From: Eretmocerus hayati
Taxonomy: Eukaryota; Arthropoda; Insecta; Hymenoptera; Aphelinidae
DNA length: 64,000 nucleotides
Direction of reading: 5' to 3'
Assembly (NCBI GenBank): GCA_029851415.1
Contig: CM056744.1
Coordinates: 91,003,907 to 91,067,906, forward strand
The notes beneath the pieces were generated by a model. The model saw only the letters and a program-made list of their open reading frames with translations, was not told the DNA's origin and made no database searches. This document shows positions 35,864-47,007 of this stretch, piece by piece; the first letter of the stretch is position 1; every line of letters begins with the position of its first letter. The position numbers and the translations under genes were made by a program.

Positions 35864-36964
35864 GGACCCCGCTATAAATGATAGGATTTTGGGTTTCAGA
35901 TAATTTAGCTGAATCGGAGATCAAACTATAGAGTTCGAAAGGCTGATCAAAAGTCTCTATTATCGTTAAGCCTGGAAAATTCTCATTCGTGAGTTATTCG
36001 ATCAGAAAGTTGTCGATTTCACCAAGTGAAAATAGGGTTATGGCATCGATTGAACAATAACATACGTTCGAATTCGCTCGGCAGTCGAGTTTTCCCCGGC
36101 ATAGTGAATCTGATGGGGTAAGAATATGTGTTTGTCGCGCGATCGACCGATTATCTCAAGAGAATCTTTGGCCGCTGCAACTTTTGCCGAACATTTTTTT
36201 AAACACAAAAGGGCGAAACGCGCGGAAAAATCTCATCAGCTCGGCCGGTCTATGGCATATATAGTATTCCGAGTAAGCAAGTGCTGATAACGCATTTCTT
36301 GAGGAAACCGCCAATATTTTGAAGTTTGAAATGCGGCCTCGCCACGTGAAAAGACGGAGGCATATTGTCCGTGAGAATTCAAAGAGAATCACAAAAAACC
36401 ACGTAAACTGCGCTGATGAAAAGTCGCGGCTAATACGACTTTTTTGCTCTCGATACACGGACGATGAGACCTCCGTCTTTTCACGTGACGAGGCCGCATT
36501 TCAAACTTCAAAATATTGGCGGTTTCCTCAATAAATGCGTTATCAGCACTCGCATACTCGAATTACTAAATGCCATAGGCCGTCCGAGCTGATGAGATTT
36601 TCCTGCGCGTTTCGTCCTTTTGTGTTTGAAAAAATGTTCGGCAAAAGTTGCAGCGGCCAAAGATTCTCTTGAGATAATCGGCGGACTGCGCCACAAACAC
36701 ATATTCTTACTCCATCAGATTCACTATTCCGGGGAAAACTCGATTTCCGAGCGAATTCGAACGTATGTTATTGTTCGATGGATGCCATAACCCTATTTTC
36801 ACTTGGTGAAATCGACAACATTCTGATCGAATAACTCACGAATGAGAATTTTTCAGGGTTAACGATAACAGAGACTTTTGATCAGCCTTCCGAGCTCTAT
36901 AGTTTGATCCCCGATTCAGCAAAATTAGCTGAAACCCAAAATCCTATCATTTATGGCGGGGTCC
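35864..36964. mobile_element. Long palindromic element, 1101 bp
   Basis: GGACCCCGCTATAAATGATA at the left pairs with TATCATTTATGGCGGGGTCC at the right. The arms match over most of 550 bases, including CAAGAGAATCTTTGGCCGC and GACGGAGG..CATTTCAAACTTC blocks, around a centre near 36410. Differences between arms are few, so it is fairly young. The frames inside (36156-36702) are mirror images, not genes. Confidence 0.88.
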
Positions 36965-37126
36965 TTGATTCTATATCCAATAGGAAGACGATCGTTTTTC
37001 ACGCATACATATCATTTTTCACCATCGGAAGTTGGGATATTCGATAGCCGTTAAAAACAATTTGATGGCAAATGAGGAAGAAACTCTCATTAACCGGAGA
37101 AGAGTGTTTTGGATTTTACATAACAG

Positions 37127-37290
37127 ATGGAAAGTCTTACGGGGAAATTGTGTAAGATGATCAGGCTCGACAGGGTCAACAAAAACGATATCCTCACATG
37201 TTTCACTGAAAATACTCTCAGGAAGGATGGCATTGTCTTCAGCATGAAAATTCATCCTTCAATATTTCTTCTCAAAGATCAACGACTGAA
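37127..37290 (+). CDS. Possible exon with the end of an Ig-like domain
   Basis: A TTTTACATAACAG acceptor and a GAA|GTAAGTG donor bracket 54 open codons plus two bases. The peptide follows the last strands of an immunoglobulin domain and the linker into the next: leucine at 14, arginine-16 and aspartate-21, L-T-C at 23-25, N29, a V-x-S-M-K-I-H-P run at 37-44, then hydrophobic residues. This resembles the beat/sidestep type of insect surface receptors, where C-x3-N and M-x(2-3)-P recur. No neighbouring Ig exon was found, and a minus-strand frame with a GTAAGA donor overlaps it, so family and strand are tentative. Confidence 0.33.
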
Positions 37291-37814
37291 GTAAGTGACG
37301 CGCGTTAGATTGGAAAATTTTGACTGTCTGGCCGATAGGTACTGTTCTAACTGCAAAGCTGCTAAGTAGTTTCTTTTATAACAACACGACCCACCATCCG
37401 GTCTCTATCGACCAATGTTGCAATCTTGAATTGTGCAAACAATGTATGATTTGAGAGATCAGCTTGGCATGAAATAATTGTGTTTGTAGAGATCGAATGG
37501 TTTACGAAACAATACATCGAGATACAGTTCATTATTTTACAATACTCGATAATGGATTCATATTCAAATTGCATTCAAAGAGGTGGAATAAGTAAGAGTG
37601 AAAAGAATTTTGAAACGCTTTAATGAACTAGCGTCAAATTGGGTAATTTTGTTACGTTTCCGGTGCTTTTCATTTTGTCTGGCTCGGCATTCCAACATAC
37701 ATTGACAAAACTCACTTCTATTAGTAGTCAATCTAAAGCTTACAGCCTCAGCTTTCGATTGATGGGCTACAAAGTTCAATTTGATGCGTCTGATCTGGAG
37801 CTATTAGCAGTTTT

Positions 37815-37863
37815 GTAAGTGTACCAAAGTTAGACCTCGACTGGGCAACTTTGGCACACTTAC
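37815..37863. repeat. GTGTACCAAAGTT hairpin, TIR remnant
   Basis: GTAAGTGTACCAAAGTT pairs with AACTTTGGCACACTTAC. Related GGGTAACTTTGGTAC and TGTACCAAAGTTGC pieces lie at about 38639 and 38994. These look like ends of a DNA transposon family, now scrambled. Confidence 0.6.
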
Positions 37864-37930
37864 AGAATATCTCCATTCTACCCATCACCATGCGAGTGAA
37901 TTAATTTTAATCGTTCAGAAGTTTTATTTT

Positions 37931-38516
37931 AAGGGGGTTCGATAGCGACTCATGAGTCAAGGTGAAAACCGATAATAGCAATACACCCAAAAATCCATAT
38001 TCGCATTCCTGACTGCTTTAATTTCTATCTGTAAATTCAAATTATGAATTGAGATGAGGCCAGAAATAGTTTTCACAATGATAGAATCTGTGAAATCATG
38101 GAATATAATTTCTGGTGCATCGTTTGACTACCGTAACCTAGCCGCAACGAGCACGGGAATTACATGTATAACCTCCGCGTCATCAGTTTGTATTCAAAAT
38201 CTCTCTTCAAAATGTCCGTCAACCCCTTATTTTTTTTATCGATTCATAAGAAAGTATGGAATCACAGTTTCCTACACCTAGTTTTTCATCATTGTGGCCG
38301 ATAAATACAGAAAGATATCGCGTCAATTCCTGCCGGAAAATTTGATACGCCCGTAAGACGTGGGTTAAACATCCAATTTTCAAATAAGTTTCTCTAAAAA
38401 ATGTCATCGTCAACCCATATTTTTCTCAACGGCAATCGATTCAGGGGCTCTCAATCTACAAATTTTATCAGTCCCATTTCCCTGTCCGGAAAAGTCAGTA
38501 ACTATCGAACCCCCTT
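37931..38516. mobile_element. TTAA-flanked MITE with 15-bp perfect TIRs
   Basis: AAGGGGGTTCGATAG (37931) is mirrored exactly by CTATCGAACCCCCTT (to 38516), and both ends abut TTAA. TTAA targets are used by piggyBac and Kolobok transposases; the GGG start leans to the second, but I cannot decide. This is the intact relative of the split copy at 16163-18393 and serves as its reference. It has no coding frame. Confidence 0.85.
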
Positions 38517-39166
38517 AAGCTGTTTGGAACATTTCAAAACCTCATAGACCATCACTCGACTCAAGATGGGATGAAAAGAAGCTGTCATAGGAAGGGGTTC
38601 TGAAGTTACCCTATCCTCATGCTTCTTACCGAGAGTGGGGTAACTTTGGTACAGTTTTTTTCCTGTTTTTCATTCATTAAAATTCCGAATGCTAAATACC
38701 CCAATATAACGATGGTTTCTTCAATATGGTGATATATGTGGTCGAAATTAGCATTATTCATTCGTAGATCGTTCCGGAACACTTCTTGCCAGGTACACTA
38801 ACTGGACCAATCGCGCGTCGGTGCTAAATGAGCCTTTTCAGGAAAAACTTCAATAAAATACTGCAATCATCGACGCGGGATCTACGGTGGCTTGACAAAT
38901 TTTTTATGGGTGTGTCAAGAGGGGAGAACCGGTGTCAGAGCGATAGAATCGTTTACCTTGCCGAACGCAGCTCTGAAAGTCATTTTTTAGGGATGTACCA
39001 AAGTTGCACCCAAGGTACCAAAGTTACCCGATTCGACGGTACATTAAGAAACTCTGTCAACCTTGGGATGATATTGAGGAGATAGAAACTACCACTATCT
39101 TGCGTCTGCCTAGTTCTTGATTCCAATCAAGTTATAGGCTTCGCAAACTGAGACGGGGGGAGGGGT

Positions 39167-39545
39167 CGTCACCAACCTGATACCGAATCGCAAAACGTTG
39201 CTTAACTTGAATTTTTGACAGGAAAGGCTCATGCGGATGCCGGAGTTGTTTTCTATTTGTTCGTGCAAAAACATGATGAACCTTGTTTTTCTGACTCAAA
39301 AATATTGATCGACAAATCTCATGGTCTCTGTACAGTACGTGCCCTCAATGAAAGACTTAGTGAACTTTTAGCGCGAGGTAAGCGTGGAGCCGCAGCTGAG
39401 CGGTCACCAATCCGAATACTGAATCGCGAAAACGTTGCTTATCTTGAATTTTTGACAGAAAAAGCTCGCGCGTACGCCACCGTTGTTGATTCATTTTTTT
39501 ATGAAAAAATATGATGAAACTTGTTTCTCTGATCCAAAATTGTCA
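39167..39545 (+). repeat. Tandem duplication, unit about 237 bp
   Basis: GTCACCAA...GAATCGCAAAACGTTGCTTA...CTTGAATTTTTGACAG at 39167 recurs at 39403, and the likeness continues through GTTGTT and AATGATGAA...TTGTTT blocks for about 140 bases. The second copy has a one-base shift and in-frame stops relative to the first. Confidence 0.75.
39222..39377 (+). CDS. Possible exon in the first duplicate
   Basis: An ATTTTTGACAG acceptor and a CGAG|GTAAGCG donor bracket 156 bases, phase 1 at both ends, open throughout and protein-like (AGVVFYLFVQKHDEPCFSD). The duplicate downstream (acceptor at 39454) is broken by a frameshift, as expected of a decaying duplicate exon. No family is recognised. Confidence 0.25.
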
Positions 39546-42500
39546 TCCGGACATCACCGCCCCAGTATACATGTTACGGTTCGCGTATCCATGATTTACT
39601 CAAGCACTTGGTTGAATTTTAACCAGTGTGGTTGAAGTTGTGATTCAACCATGGTTGAAGATTTTTGAATAAATTTTTCACAGTGTGTATGAAACGACAG
39701 TGTTGATGGTGCTCTCTATTCACAACCCTTGCGCAGCATTCAAACGTCGGCGCTTTGCAACCAACCCCGATGTGAACCTATTGTCGCATGTATATATCTG
39801 GTCTGAATGCGTGTCACTTTTGCGGCTGTCCGCAATTACCATTCGTCGCTCGCCTCACTGCCACAGCTCAGAAAATTTACACGCGTGTAATACACATCAT
39901 GACCCTGTTGTGATATATTCACGAGGGTATAGTAAGCACATACGTAAATGTATGGTGGGGTTAGAAAACGTGTCGACAGGGACAAAATAGTGCAGGTGTG
40001 CTTGGGCGGGCGCGATACATTGCCTGAAACCATCAGCAGTATAACACATAATCTCGGGGTTAAATACACGTATGTACCTCGAAAATGGCTCGCGCCTTCG
40101 CGTAAGCCATGCGTACTGTAATTCCCTACTCGTTATAAGCATACTCCTATACGGCTAATCCTCTATGCATCCACACAGGCTTGACAGCCCTTCGAATTTT
40201 TTTTTTTTGGTGTGGTGGTTTGTTTGCCCCTTATACATTCGACAGCCCCAAGTTCCACTCTCTCCTGTCGTGCGAAATGTTTTCGCTGGTGGGTTAGACC
40301 CGTATATTACACACAACTCAACGGGGCTTTGGACGGTGAATTTTTGTATTGGTGTCATTACTTCCGAGTCGGAGAACTCGTCGTGACAATTGTGGAATAC
40401 GACGTTGAGTGTGGAGCAACTTCGATTTAGGCAGTGACTCGCGATGATTGCTGGGATCGGGGCACGAATTATAATGTGATCGACTTTGTGGGTTTGACTC
40501 ATATTGTGCGCCATGCGGGTATTTTTGGACGAATGATCTTGGGTTACGAGAGAAAATAGTATGAGCAAGATATTCCATGCAAGAAGTTAGCATTCCTAAG
40601 CGAGTTATACTCCTTTCACTCGTACTGTTTCGGTTCTCGAGATTACCATTTGATGTGGTGACCACAGGGCTCAACAATGAATCGAATCTGAGCTTTGCAT
40701 TGAATTTTTTCAAGGCTTCGGACTCTCGTCATAATTTCAAATAACAGTATGAGACGATCGGATCTATTTTGAAAAATTTTACGAAGAAATCAAACCTCCC
40801 ATCCCTGGAATCTCGCGTAGAAATTTGTAAAATTGGCAATATATCCGCAATATATTCAAACTTCAATTTGCAATATATTGCGGGAATATTGCGAACGGCG
40901 TTAGCAATATTTCCGCAATATTTCACCAAACCTCACTATCCAATATACTGCGAACATGTTGTTAATTTTCTATTTTTTTATTTTGAACCCTATGCGGACA
41001 TATTGCTAATTTTCATTACTTTAGTTTTTGAAATTCCATTGGTATAAATGTTCATTTTTTGGTTTTTAAACTGATTTTGGAGAAGTCACAGTTTTGGTGT
41101 ATCGCATAACTCGTTTATTCATTTTCACAGGTAAGAAAGATACATGCATAAGAAATCTCTGACATCCTTATGGCCATAACTGATAGGCTCCTAGGGTATT
41201 AATGGTTACCTCTGCGGAATCGGACTGAGATGGAAATTTGACGAAGTCTTCGAATCCTCGAAGTTCCCTGGGAACTCTCACAAGAGCTTTGCAAAAATTT
41301 TTTTGGGCACATCTCGACAATCTCTCGGGGTGCTATATTGCCGCCTGGGCATGTGCTCGACAAGGTGCAGGGTTTGGAAAACTACTGTCGAGGACGAGCT
41401 ATGCTTGGACAAACGATTGCGATATTTGGCAAAGCACTCAAAATACATAGATGAGCAGTTGGCATACATGCACTATCGAGTATTTTACTCCTTGCAATAA
41501 CAATTTACCATGGAAATTCACTTGGCCAAAGACATAGGGATCCAAAAAGCTTACGGTGAACCCCACTCATCTTTATGGAACATATTCGCAGTTATTATCC
41601 TTGAGGTTCTGATCATGCAGTTAGTCTAGATCGAAAAGAATGTGTGTGCAAGTGCATCACACGCCTTGTGAGTTGGGATGGCTGAGGGCCAAGAGAGGAG
41701 AAAAAGTGCGGGGCAGAAATAATCACTCGCGATTTCACTTGAAATAACTAATTGCATTTATTAAAAACGCTTACGCTAAACCTAACAGAACACACGCGTA
41801 TGAACTAGAGCGATGAACTATTTCACAACTTGAGCTAGAAAAAAATAACTCGGAAGAATTACCTGTCAAAAAGCCGAACTGCGAGCTGCGCTTACGCAAA
41901 GTGATGCTCACGGGCAGGCCATCGGATCGTAACTAACTCCAAAATTGCGCGGAAAAGGACTAGAGGCGCGGCTTACGGTCCGTGTGCAAAATCACGCAAG
42001 GTGACTTCATAGGCACGAGCGTTGAGGAAATTCAGAGTTTTCTAGAATTATTCAAATTCAAATTTAAAAAGACGTAAGCGACTCAAATAGTACGAATCAT
42101 TCATAACATCCTCGTTCTGTATAGATCACAGCGGTCCGATGGAAGATGAGCGAATATGAATTCCTGAATGGATCGTGACAAGTTTACTCAATTAACGTTA
42201 ATTGTTTTATTCGTGTCAAGGTCATGGTCATAATCAAAGTTGCTTCGATGATCATTGCGCATCGAGCCTGACTGTCGTATGGTTTGCCATGACAAGCTTA
42301 ATACGGCAAAGCGTATTGATGCGACACAGTATATGAAGGTATACCTAATCAGGCCACAACGGACACGATATCAAACTCGAACGAGATTAGCTCTCGACCA
42401 TGCATCTCTTCAATTACGCTTCGACGAGACGAGATAACCGAAACGTAATACACCCCGTCATCCCGTATGGTAGACGAGATGAAGGGCGTCCAAGTGGATC

Positions 42501-43296
42501 TCGCAGCGGATCAATAGTGTAGATCGTTGAATTCGGGTTACGCGTGTATGGTAGCCACATACTCGCTCAATTTGTAATTCTACCTAGATATATACATATA
42601 GCCATTTGTGTAGTAAATATGATGGACTCTGGATGTGGTTTGGAGCTGCTCTCTGATTGGGGTAAACAGCCAAACTCGACGATGATGATTAGATGCGTCT
42701 GTGTAGCGTTTGGCGTCCGAGAATCTAGCAGCCCTTTACCTATCCCTCCGCCTCCATATCCCACTAAAGGATCATCGGATTAGTTCTAGAGCCATAGCTC
42801 CAGTGCATAATCGAGCCCGGAAACTGAGGTTATTCTTGTAATCTGGGCATGGGTATATAGGGGAAGGATGCGATATCGATGACGATTATGGTGATGATAG
42901 TGGTAGAATGAGCGATGCGAATATGCATAGTATGGCCAATTCCGCTCGAGTGACCTATGAGAATTATTGAAGGGCTCTCGACCGTATCGATATAATGCAT
43001 TTATGGGATTGAGACTAGATTGACGAGGAACAGCGATAGCATGACGCGTTTGGCACGCCCAGACTGCTAACTGTGATCCGTCGTGATAATCAAAAGCTGA
43101 TTCATCCATCAGGCTGATTCCGTACTGCGGTGCTGTTTAGGGTTGTTATCATGTGCACAACAACGGTAACGGAAGTGTATAGAGTACGGATCAGTCAACA
43201 CGTCATATTTTGGGGGACGAGCTTCCAAAACAGTTGTTGAACGCGCATTCGGTGATCCATATTGATACGATGAGATATTACGAATATACAGACCAG
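39546..43296. other. Spacer without a supported gene
   Basis: 39604-39684 resembles a CACTGTAAAAAATT-type TIR remnant. Overlapping frames of 131 and 137 codons on the minus strand (40155-40713) have no support. At 40840-40930 short GCAATAT motifs are repeated. No gene is called. Confidence 0.35.
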
Positions 43297-43469
43297 GAGG
43301 TCGATTTTAAACTCTGTTCGTAGGCCACTCGACCACTGAGCGCTGGCCGTGCGACCAGCGCGTACGTTATATGCGCGTAGAAAGAGCCACGGCGTTCATC
43401 CGGCAACGACTCGTGAGCTCGCGAGCTTCTGCTCCGCATTATAAACAATCAGATACAAATATTTCCACC

Positions 43470-43477
43470 TATAAAAG
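43470..43477 (+). promoter_or_regulatory. TATA box in left arm
   Basis: CCTATAAAAGAG is a strong TATA box after the GC-rich terminal block and about 145 bases before the 82-codon frame. The mirrored copy is at 45273-45280 on the minus strand. Confidence 0.5.
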
Positions 43478-43616
43478 AGTTCGAGGAGGTGCACGATTAT
43501 TATTGTTCATGCTAATACACGAAGCGACAGTTTTTCATTCTAATGTGAGGTTGTATGTTGGTTCTCTGTAACCTCACAATGAATTTCCTGTTTGAATTTG
43601 TGCAAATAGAGCAAAT

Positions 43617-43862
43617 GTGATGTGTGATGATGTGCCTCAAACTCAAATGAGAAATGAGGCAAAATTACTTTCACAGGTTCTCATCATCATGCTGCAGTTA
43701 TCAACCTGGAGAAGAAAATTTTGTTGTGAGCCAGCTCAACCAGGTTTCAAAGATTCTGTGGAAAGAGTTTTTGGCCTCAATGATGCTGATCAACAAATCA
43801 ATCTTATCTTTTCTGAATTAGTTCATCCTGCTGATCCAATAGGTTTATTGATTCTTGGTTAA
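43617..43862 (+). CDS. Frame A of the inverted duplication, left arm
   Basis: A frame of 81 residues ending TAA at 43860-43862. It is open from about 43596; the first ATG is at 43620. It looks like genuine coding sequence (TWRRKFCCEPAQPGFKDSV; FGLNDADQQINLIFSELVHP). The right-arm copy (44888-45133, minus) differs by one residue (Pro to Ala after PAQ). Its end overlaps that of frame B on the opposite strand by four bases. Function unknown; no conserved domain recognised. Confidence 0.4.
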   Translation: MMCDDVPQTQMRNEAKLLSQVLIIMLQLSTWRRKFCCEPAQPGFKDSVERVFGLNDADQQINLIFSELVHPADPIGLLILG

Positions 43863-44531
43863 ACTAATGTTTCTCCATTATTGAGTGAAAAGGGGCTAGA
43901 CTCTGAGCGGAAAGTCTGGTGATGGAAGTTGGAAATTTCAAAAGAGTATGGAACTTGGGTATAGCGTGCTTGGATCCTCAACATGGTTGTTCCTTGGGAT
44001 ACATTATTCGATGGTCCAGGAATCATTTCACAATCAGATCTTGGTATGAGAGAAGCGACAAAGTTATATAAATATGATTGCACATCTTTCGTCGAGTCCA
44101 GTTTCACAACAAGCAAACATGGGCATCCAATGTAATTTCTAATACAAGTGGCCAATAAAACTGTATGTCAGTTCCCCAGGGACCATATCCTTGGTCCAGT
44201 AATGAATACCTGAGATATTTGTTGGTAAAAATGAGCATCCATTGTTTGGCAAATAATATAAATGAAATCCATGAGTAGCTACACACATATCCCATCATTT
44301 TAAAGTTCATGCTATACAAAACTACTATGTCTCTGCGTATGTCAATGACTACCAATGAAGATCTAGACGTTGATTGTATGGTAAACGTAGCAATAAATGG
44401 TTCAGAATAGCAGAAAAAACATCTCTGACATTTAAATTGAGTTCGATGGATATAAGTGAAATTTGAACCCCAATCAGTTTTAAAATATAACTTGAGGCCA
44501 GGATGGACAGATAATCTGGATTTAGGTTCAA
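43859..44531 (-). CDS. Frame B, centre into left arm, broken
   Basis: On the minus strand the centre is open from 44531 to a stop at 44104 (residues such as YGPWGTDIQFYWPLVLEI). An overlapping frame then continues from 44155 to 43859 (FVASLIPRSDCEMIPGP; TQVPYSFEISNFHHQTF). One shift separates the two parts, so in the left arm the product is interrupted or spliced. The arm part also exists at 44644-44886 (+). No family is recognised; the tail-to-tail layout with frame A is ambisense. Confidence 0.3.
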
Positions 44532-44643
44532 GTCTAGATTAAACTATCACATTCAGACCAACCTTACAGTTGTTAAGAATCTCTACGCAAATTTATGGGC
44601 AACTCTCAAGAAGATCACAATGAATGCCTATGCTTGATTGTGA

Positions 44644-44886
44644 GTGACACTTGACTCTACAAAAGATAGGCAACCATACTTATATAACTTTGTCGCTTCT
44701 CTCATACCAAGATCTGATTGTGAAATGATTCCTGGACCATTGGATAATGTATCCCAAGGAACAACCATGTTGAGGATCCAAGCACGCTATACCCAAGTTC
44801 CATACTCTTTTGAAATTTCCAACTTCCATCACCAGACTTTCCGCTCAGAGTCTAGCCACTTTCACTCAATAATGGAGAAACGTTAG
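44644..44886 (+). CDS. Frame B, right-arm copy
   Basis: This is the mirrored copy of the arm part of frame B. It keeps the frame but has substitutions and a short changed end (SHFHSIMEKR). It has no ATG of its own at the start. Confidence 0.3.
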   Translation: MTLDSTKDRQPYLYNFVASLIPRSDCEMIPGPLDNVSQGTTMLRIQARYTQVPYSFEISNFHHQTFRSESSHFHSIMEKR

Positions 44887-44887
44887 T

Positions 44888-45133
44888 TTAACCAAGAATC
44901 AATAAACCTATTGGATCAGCAGGATGAACTAATTCAGAAAAGATAAGATTGATTTGTTGATCAGCATCATTGAGGCCAAAAACTCTTTCCACAGAATCTT
45001 TGAAACCTGCTTGAGCTGGCTCACAACAAAATTTTCTTCTCCAGGTTGATAACTGCAGCATGATGATGAGAACCTGTGAAAGTAATTTTGCCTCATTTCT
45101 CATTTGAGTTTGAGGCACATCATCACACATCAC
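44888..45133 (-). CDS. Frame A, right-arm copy
   Basis: Nearly identical to the left-arm frame: 81 residues, still open, one amino-acid difference. Two intact copies facing outwards suggest either recent duplication or retained function. Confidence 0.4.
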   Translation of the reverse strand: MMCDDVPQTQMRNEAKLLSQVLIIMLQLSTWRRKFCCEPAQAGFKDSVERVFGLNDADQQINLIFSELVHPADPIGLLILG

Positions 45134-45612
45134 ATTTGCTCTATTTGCACAAATTCAAACAGAAAATTCATTGTGAGGTTACAGAGAACCAACATACAAC
45201 CTCACATTAGAATGAAAAACTGTCACTTCTTGTATTAGCATGAACAATAATAATCGTGCACCTCCTCGAAATCTTTTATAGGTGGAAATATTTGTATCTG
45301 ATTGTTTACAATGCGGAGCAGAAGCTCGCGAGCTCACGAGTCGTTGCCGGATGAACGCCGTGGCTCTTTCTACGCGCATATACGTACGCGCTGGTCGCAC
45401 GGCCAGCGCTCAGTGGTCGAGTGGCCTACGACCAGAGTTTAAAATCGACCTCCAGGGGAGGTATCGAACATTCACGTAGTTGTGATGCAGCATCATGATT
45501 TTATTAGCTTCAACAAAATGTGGTTCCATCATACGTGTTTGAGCATTAGTCATTCCAATTGGGACGTTATGATCATGATGAATCACAGTACAATGCGTTC
45601 TAAAAGTCTCTA

Positions 45613-45894
45613 AGGATGCGTCCCCAAATGATGCTCATGCAGTGCACACTGCGCATACGCACTGCACATGTGCACATGTGCAGCTCATCAAAGTTGAGCA
45701 AAAATTGAAGGGCTCGCATCGGAGAACTCCTGATGTGAATCGGGTTTTGTCTTTGCTGCGTTACCGGCTGATCCAAAGCAGATCTAGACGAGTTCCATCT
45801 GGTTTTGGCTAAAATTTGATGAGCTGCACACGTGCACGTGTGCAGAGCATATGTGCAGTGTGCACTGTATATGCATCATTTGAGAACGCACCCT
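45613..45894. mobile_element. MITE with long TIRs, 282 bp
   Basis: The left end (GGATGCGTCCCCAAATGATG) and the complement of the right end (AGGGTGCGTTCTCAAATGAT) match imperfectly. The match runs on through TGCAGTGCACACTG, GTGCACATGTGCAGCTCATC and AAAATT. No clear target duplication. hAT-like by the GGGTGCGTT style only; the family is uncertain. Confidence 0.75.
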
Positions 45895-46098
45895 AAAGAG
45901 GTACAGACTAGATCTGCACGAAACTCGAAGTAATCGCTCCAGGATTTTGGGAACGATCTTTATCAAATTTAACGATCAAACACTCCATCAGATTCCAAGT
46001 GAAGAACGCAAAACAAATTCCATTGAAACAGAATACTTTCTGGTGATCACAAGTGACAATAATCTCTAAAATACCACTTATATATATATTCCTTGATA

Positions 46099-46430
46099 AA
46101 CTTACAAGTGGGACCCACGACGAACGGGTCACCAAATCTCACCAAAATTTTTTCACAGTTTTGTACCACCTAGAATATGAAGAACCCAAAGCAACTCTGT
46201 CAAATGGGCCTTCTGTTCTGAGCTACAAGCAAAAAAGTTAGCATTGCCAGTATACCTATATATATCACTTTTTAACATGGGCCTATATGGGCAATGCTAA
46301 TGTCATGGGCTGTGACTTCGGACCATTTGACGGAGTTACTCTGGATTCTTCATGTTCTAGGTGGTACAAGACTGTTAAAAGAGTTTGGTGAGATTAGGTG
46401 ACCCGCACTTCGTGGGTTCCCCTTGTTAGA
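46099..46430. mobile_element. Palindromic MITE, 332 bp
   Basis: ACAAGTGGGACCCACGACGA...GGGTCACC at the left is mirr­ored by GGTGACCC...TCGTGGGTTCCCC at the right. The centre (GTTAGCATTGCC...GGCAATGCTAA) is shared with the palindrome at 3848-4170. Confidence 0.8.
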
Positions 46431-46893
46431 CTGACTCGTATCGCTCCGGTTAAGATTATCCTCTGACTTCGAGTGTATTTTTTCCATCAAATGGTTTTAG
46501 CCAAAACATTTGGTGGAAATTGCAGATCGATTTCTTAGAAAAAAATTTTCGTCCAGTAAATGCTGGGCCTATGCCGTTTTCTATATTCAAAAATTAACTT
46601 CTGATAAGCAAGATGATTCCTCTAAAAAAAATTGCTCGCTAGAATCGGCGAAACTATAGAGTACCCTTGTCCATATCTATTACGCAAAATTGACTCTTTC
46701 CATTGAATTTTTATTTTGAAATCCTGGCTGTATTGACTGGAGTTTTCTTTCAGAGCGATTGACGCGTGCTCGTGCCTAAAAAATCTCATTGTATGCGTTC
46801 ACATAACACGATGATCAAATATGTATATTACCACATGCTGTTCCATAACGCTATGATCATTATATTTTCATTTTTTAGGAATGAGCCACGTGA

Positions 46894-47007
46894 TAAGGCC
46901 CGAATTTATAGTCGTTGGTGTGGTTGTGGTTATAACCAATGACACCATCTCGCGCCTGTAGTTCCAGCGTTAGTAATGACAACAACCATGACTATAAATT
47001 CGGACCT
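46894..47007. mobile_element. Short MITE, 114 bp
   Basis: TAAGGCCCGAATTTATAGTC faces GACTATAAATTCGGACCTAA, with GGTTGT/ACAACC blocks inside also paired. It is non-coding. Confidence 0.7.

Larger units (their letters stand above)
43297..45453. mobile_element. 2.2-kb inverted duplication with matching ORFs in both arms
   Basis: Arms 43297-44105 and 44640-45453 are nearly identical reverse complements around a 534-base single-copy centre. From outside in, each arm has GGAGGTCGATTTTAAACTC, a GC-rich block that can fold (GCGCTGG / CCAGCGC, and AGCTCGCGAGCT), a TATAAAAG box, an outward-starting frame of 82 codons, and a frame on the other strand that meets it tail to tail. The centre is open on the minus strand for about 140 codons. 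The arms differ by few bases, so the duplication is recent or kept alike by gene conversion. It could be a foldback transposon or an integrated fragment of a small DNA virus with terminal hairpins; I recognise no viral or transposase motif. Confidence 0.85.

Noticed and set aside
40155..40713. Overlapping 131- and 137-codon minus-strand frames
   Set aside because: Two different frames and the plus strand are all open at once; no motif or splice support.
43297..45453. Firm assignment to an ambidensovirus
   Set aside because: Layout is suggestive, but neither frame shows a replication, phospholipase or capsid motif that I can recognise.
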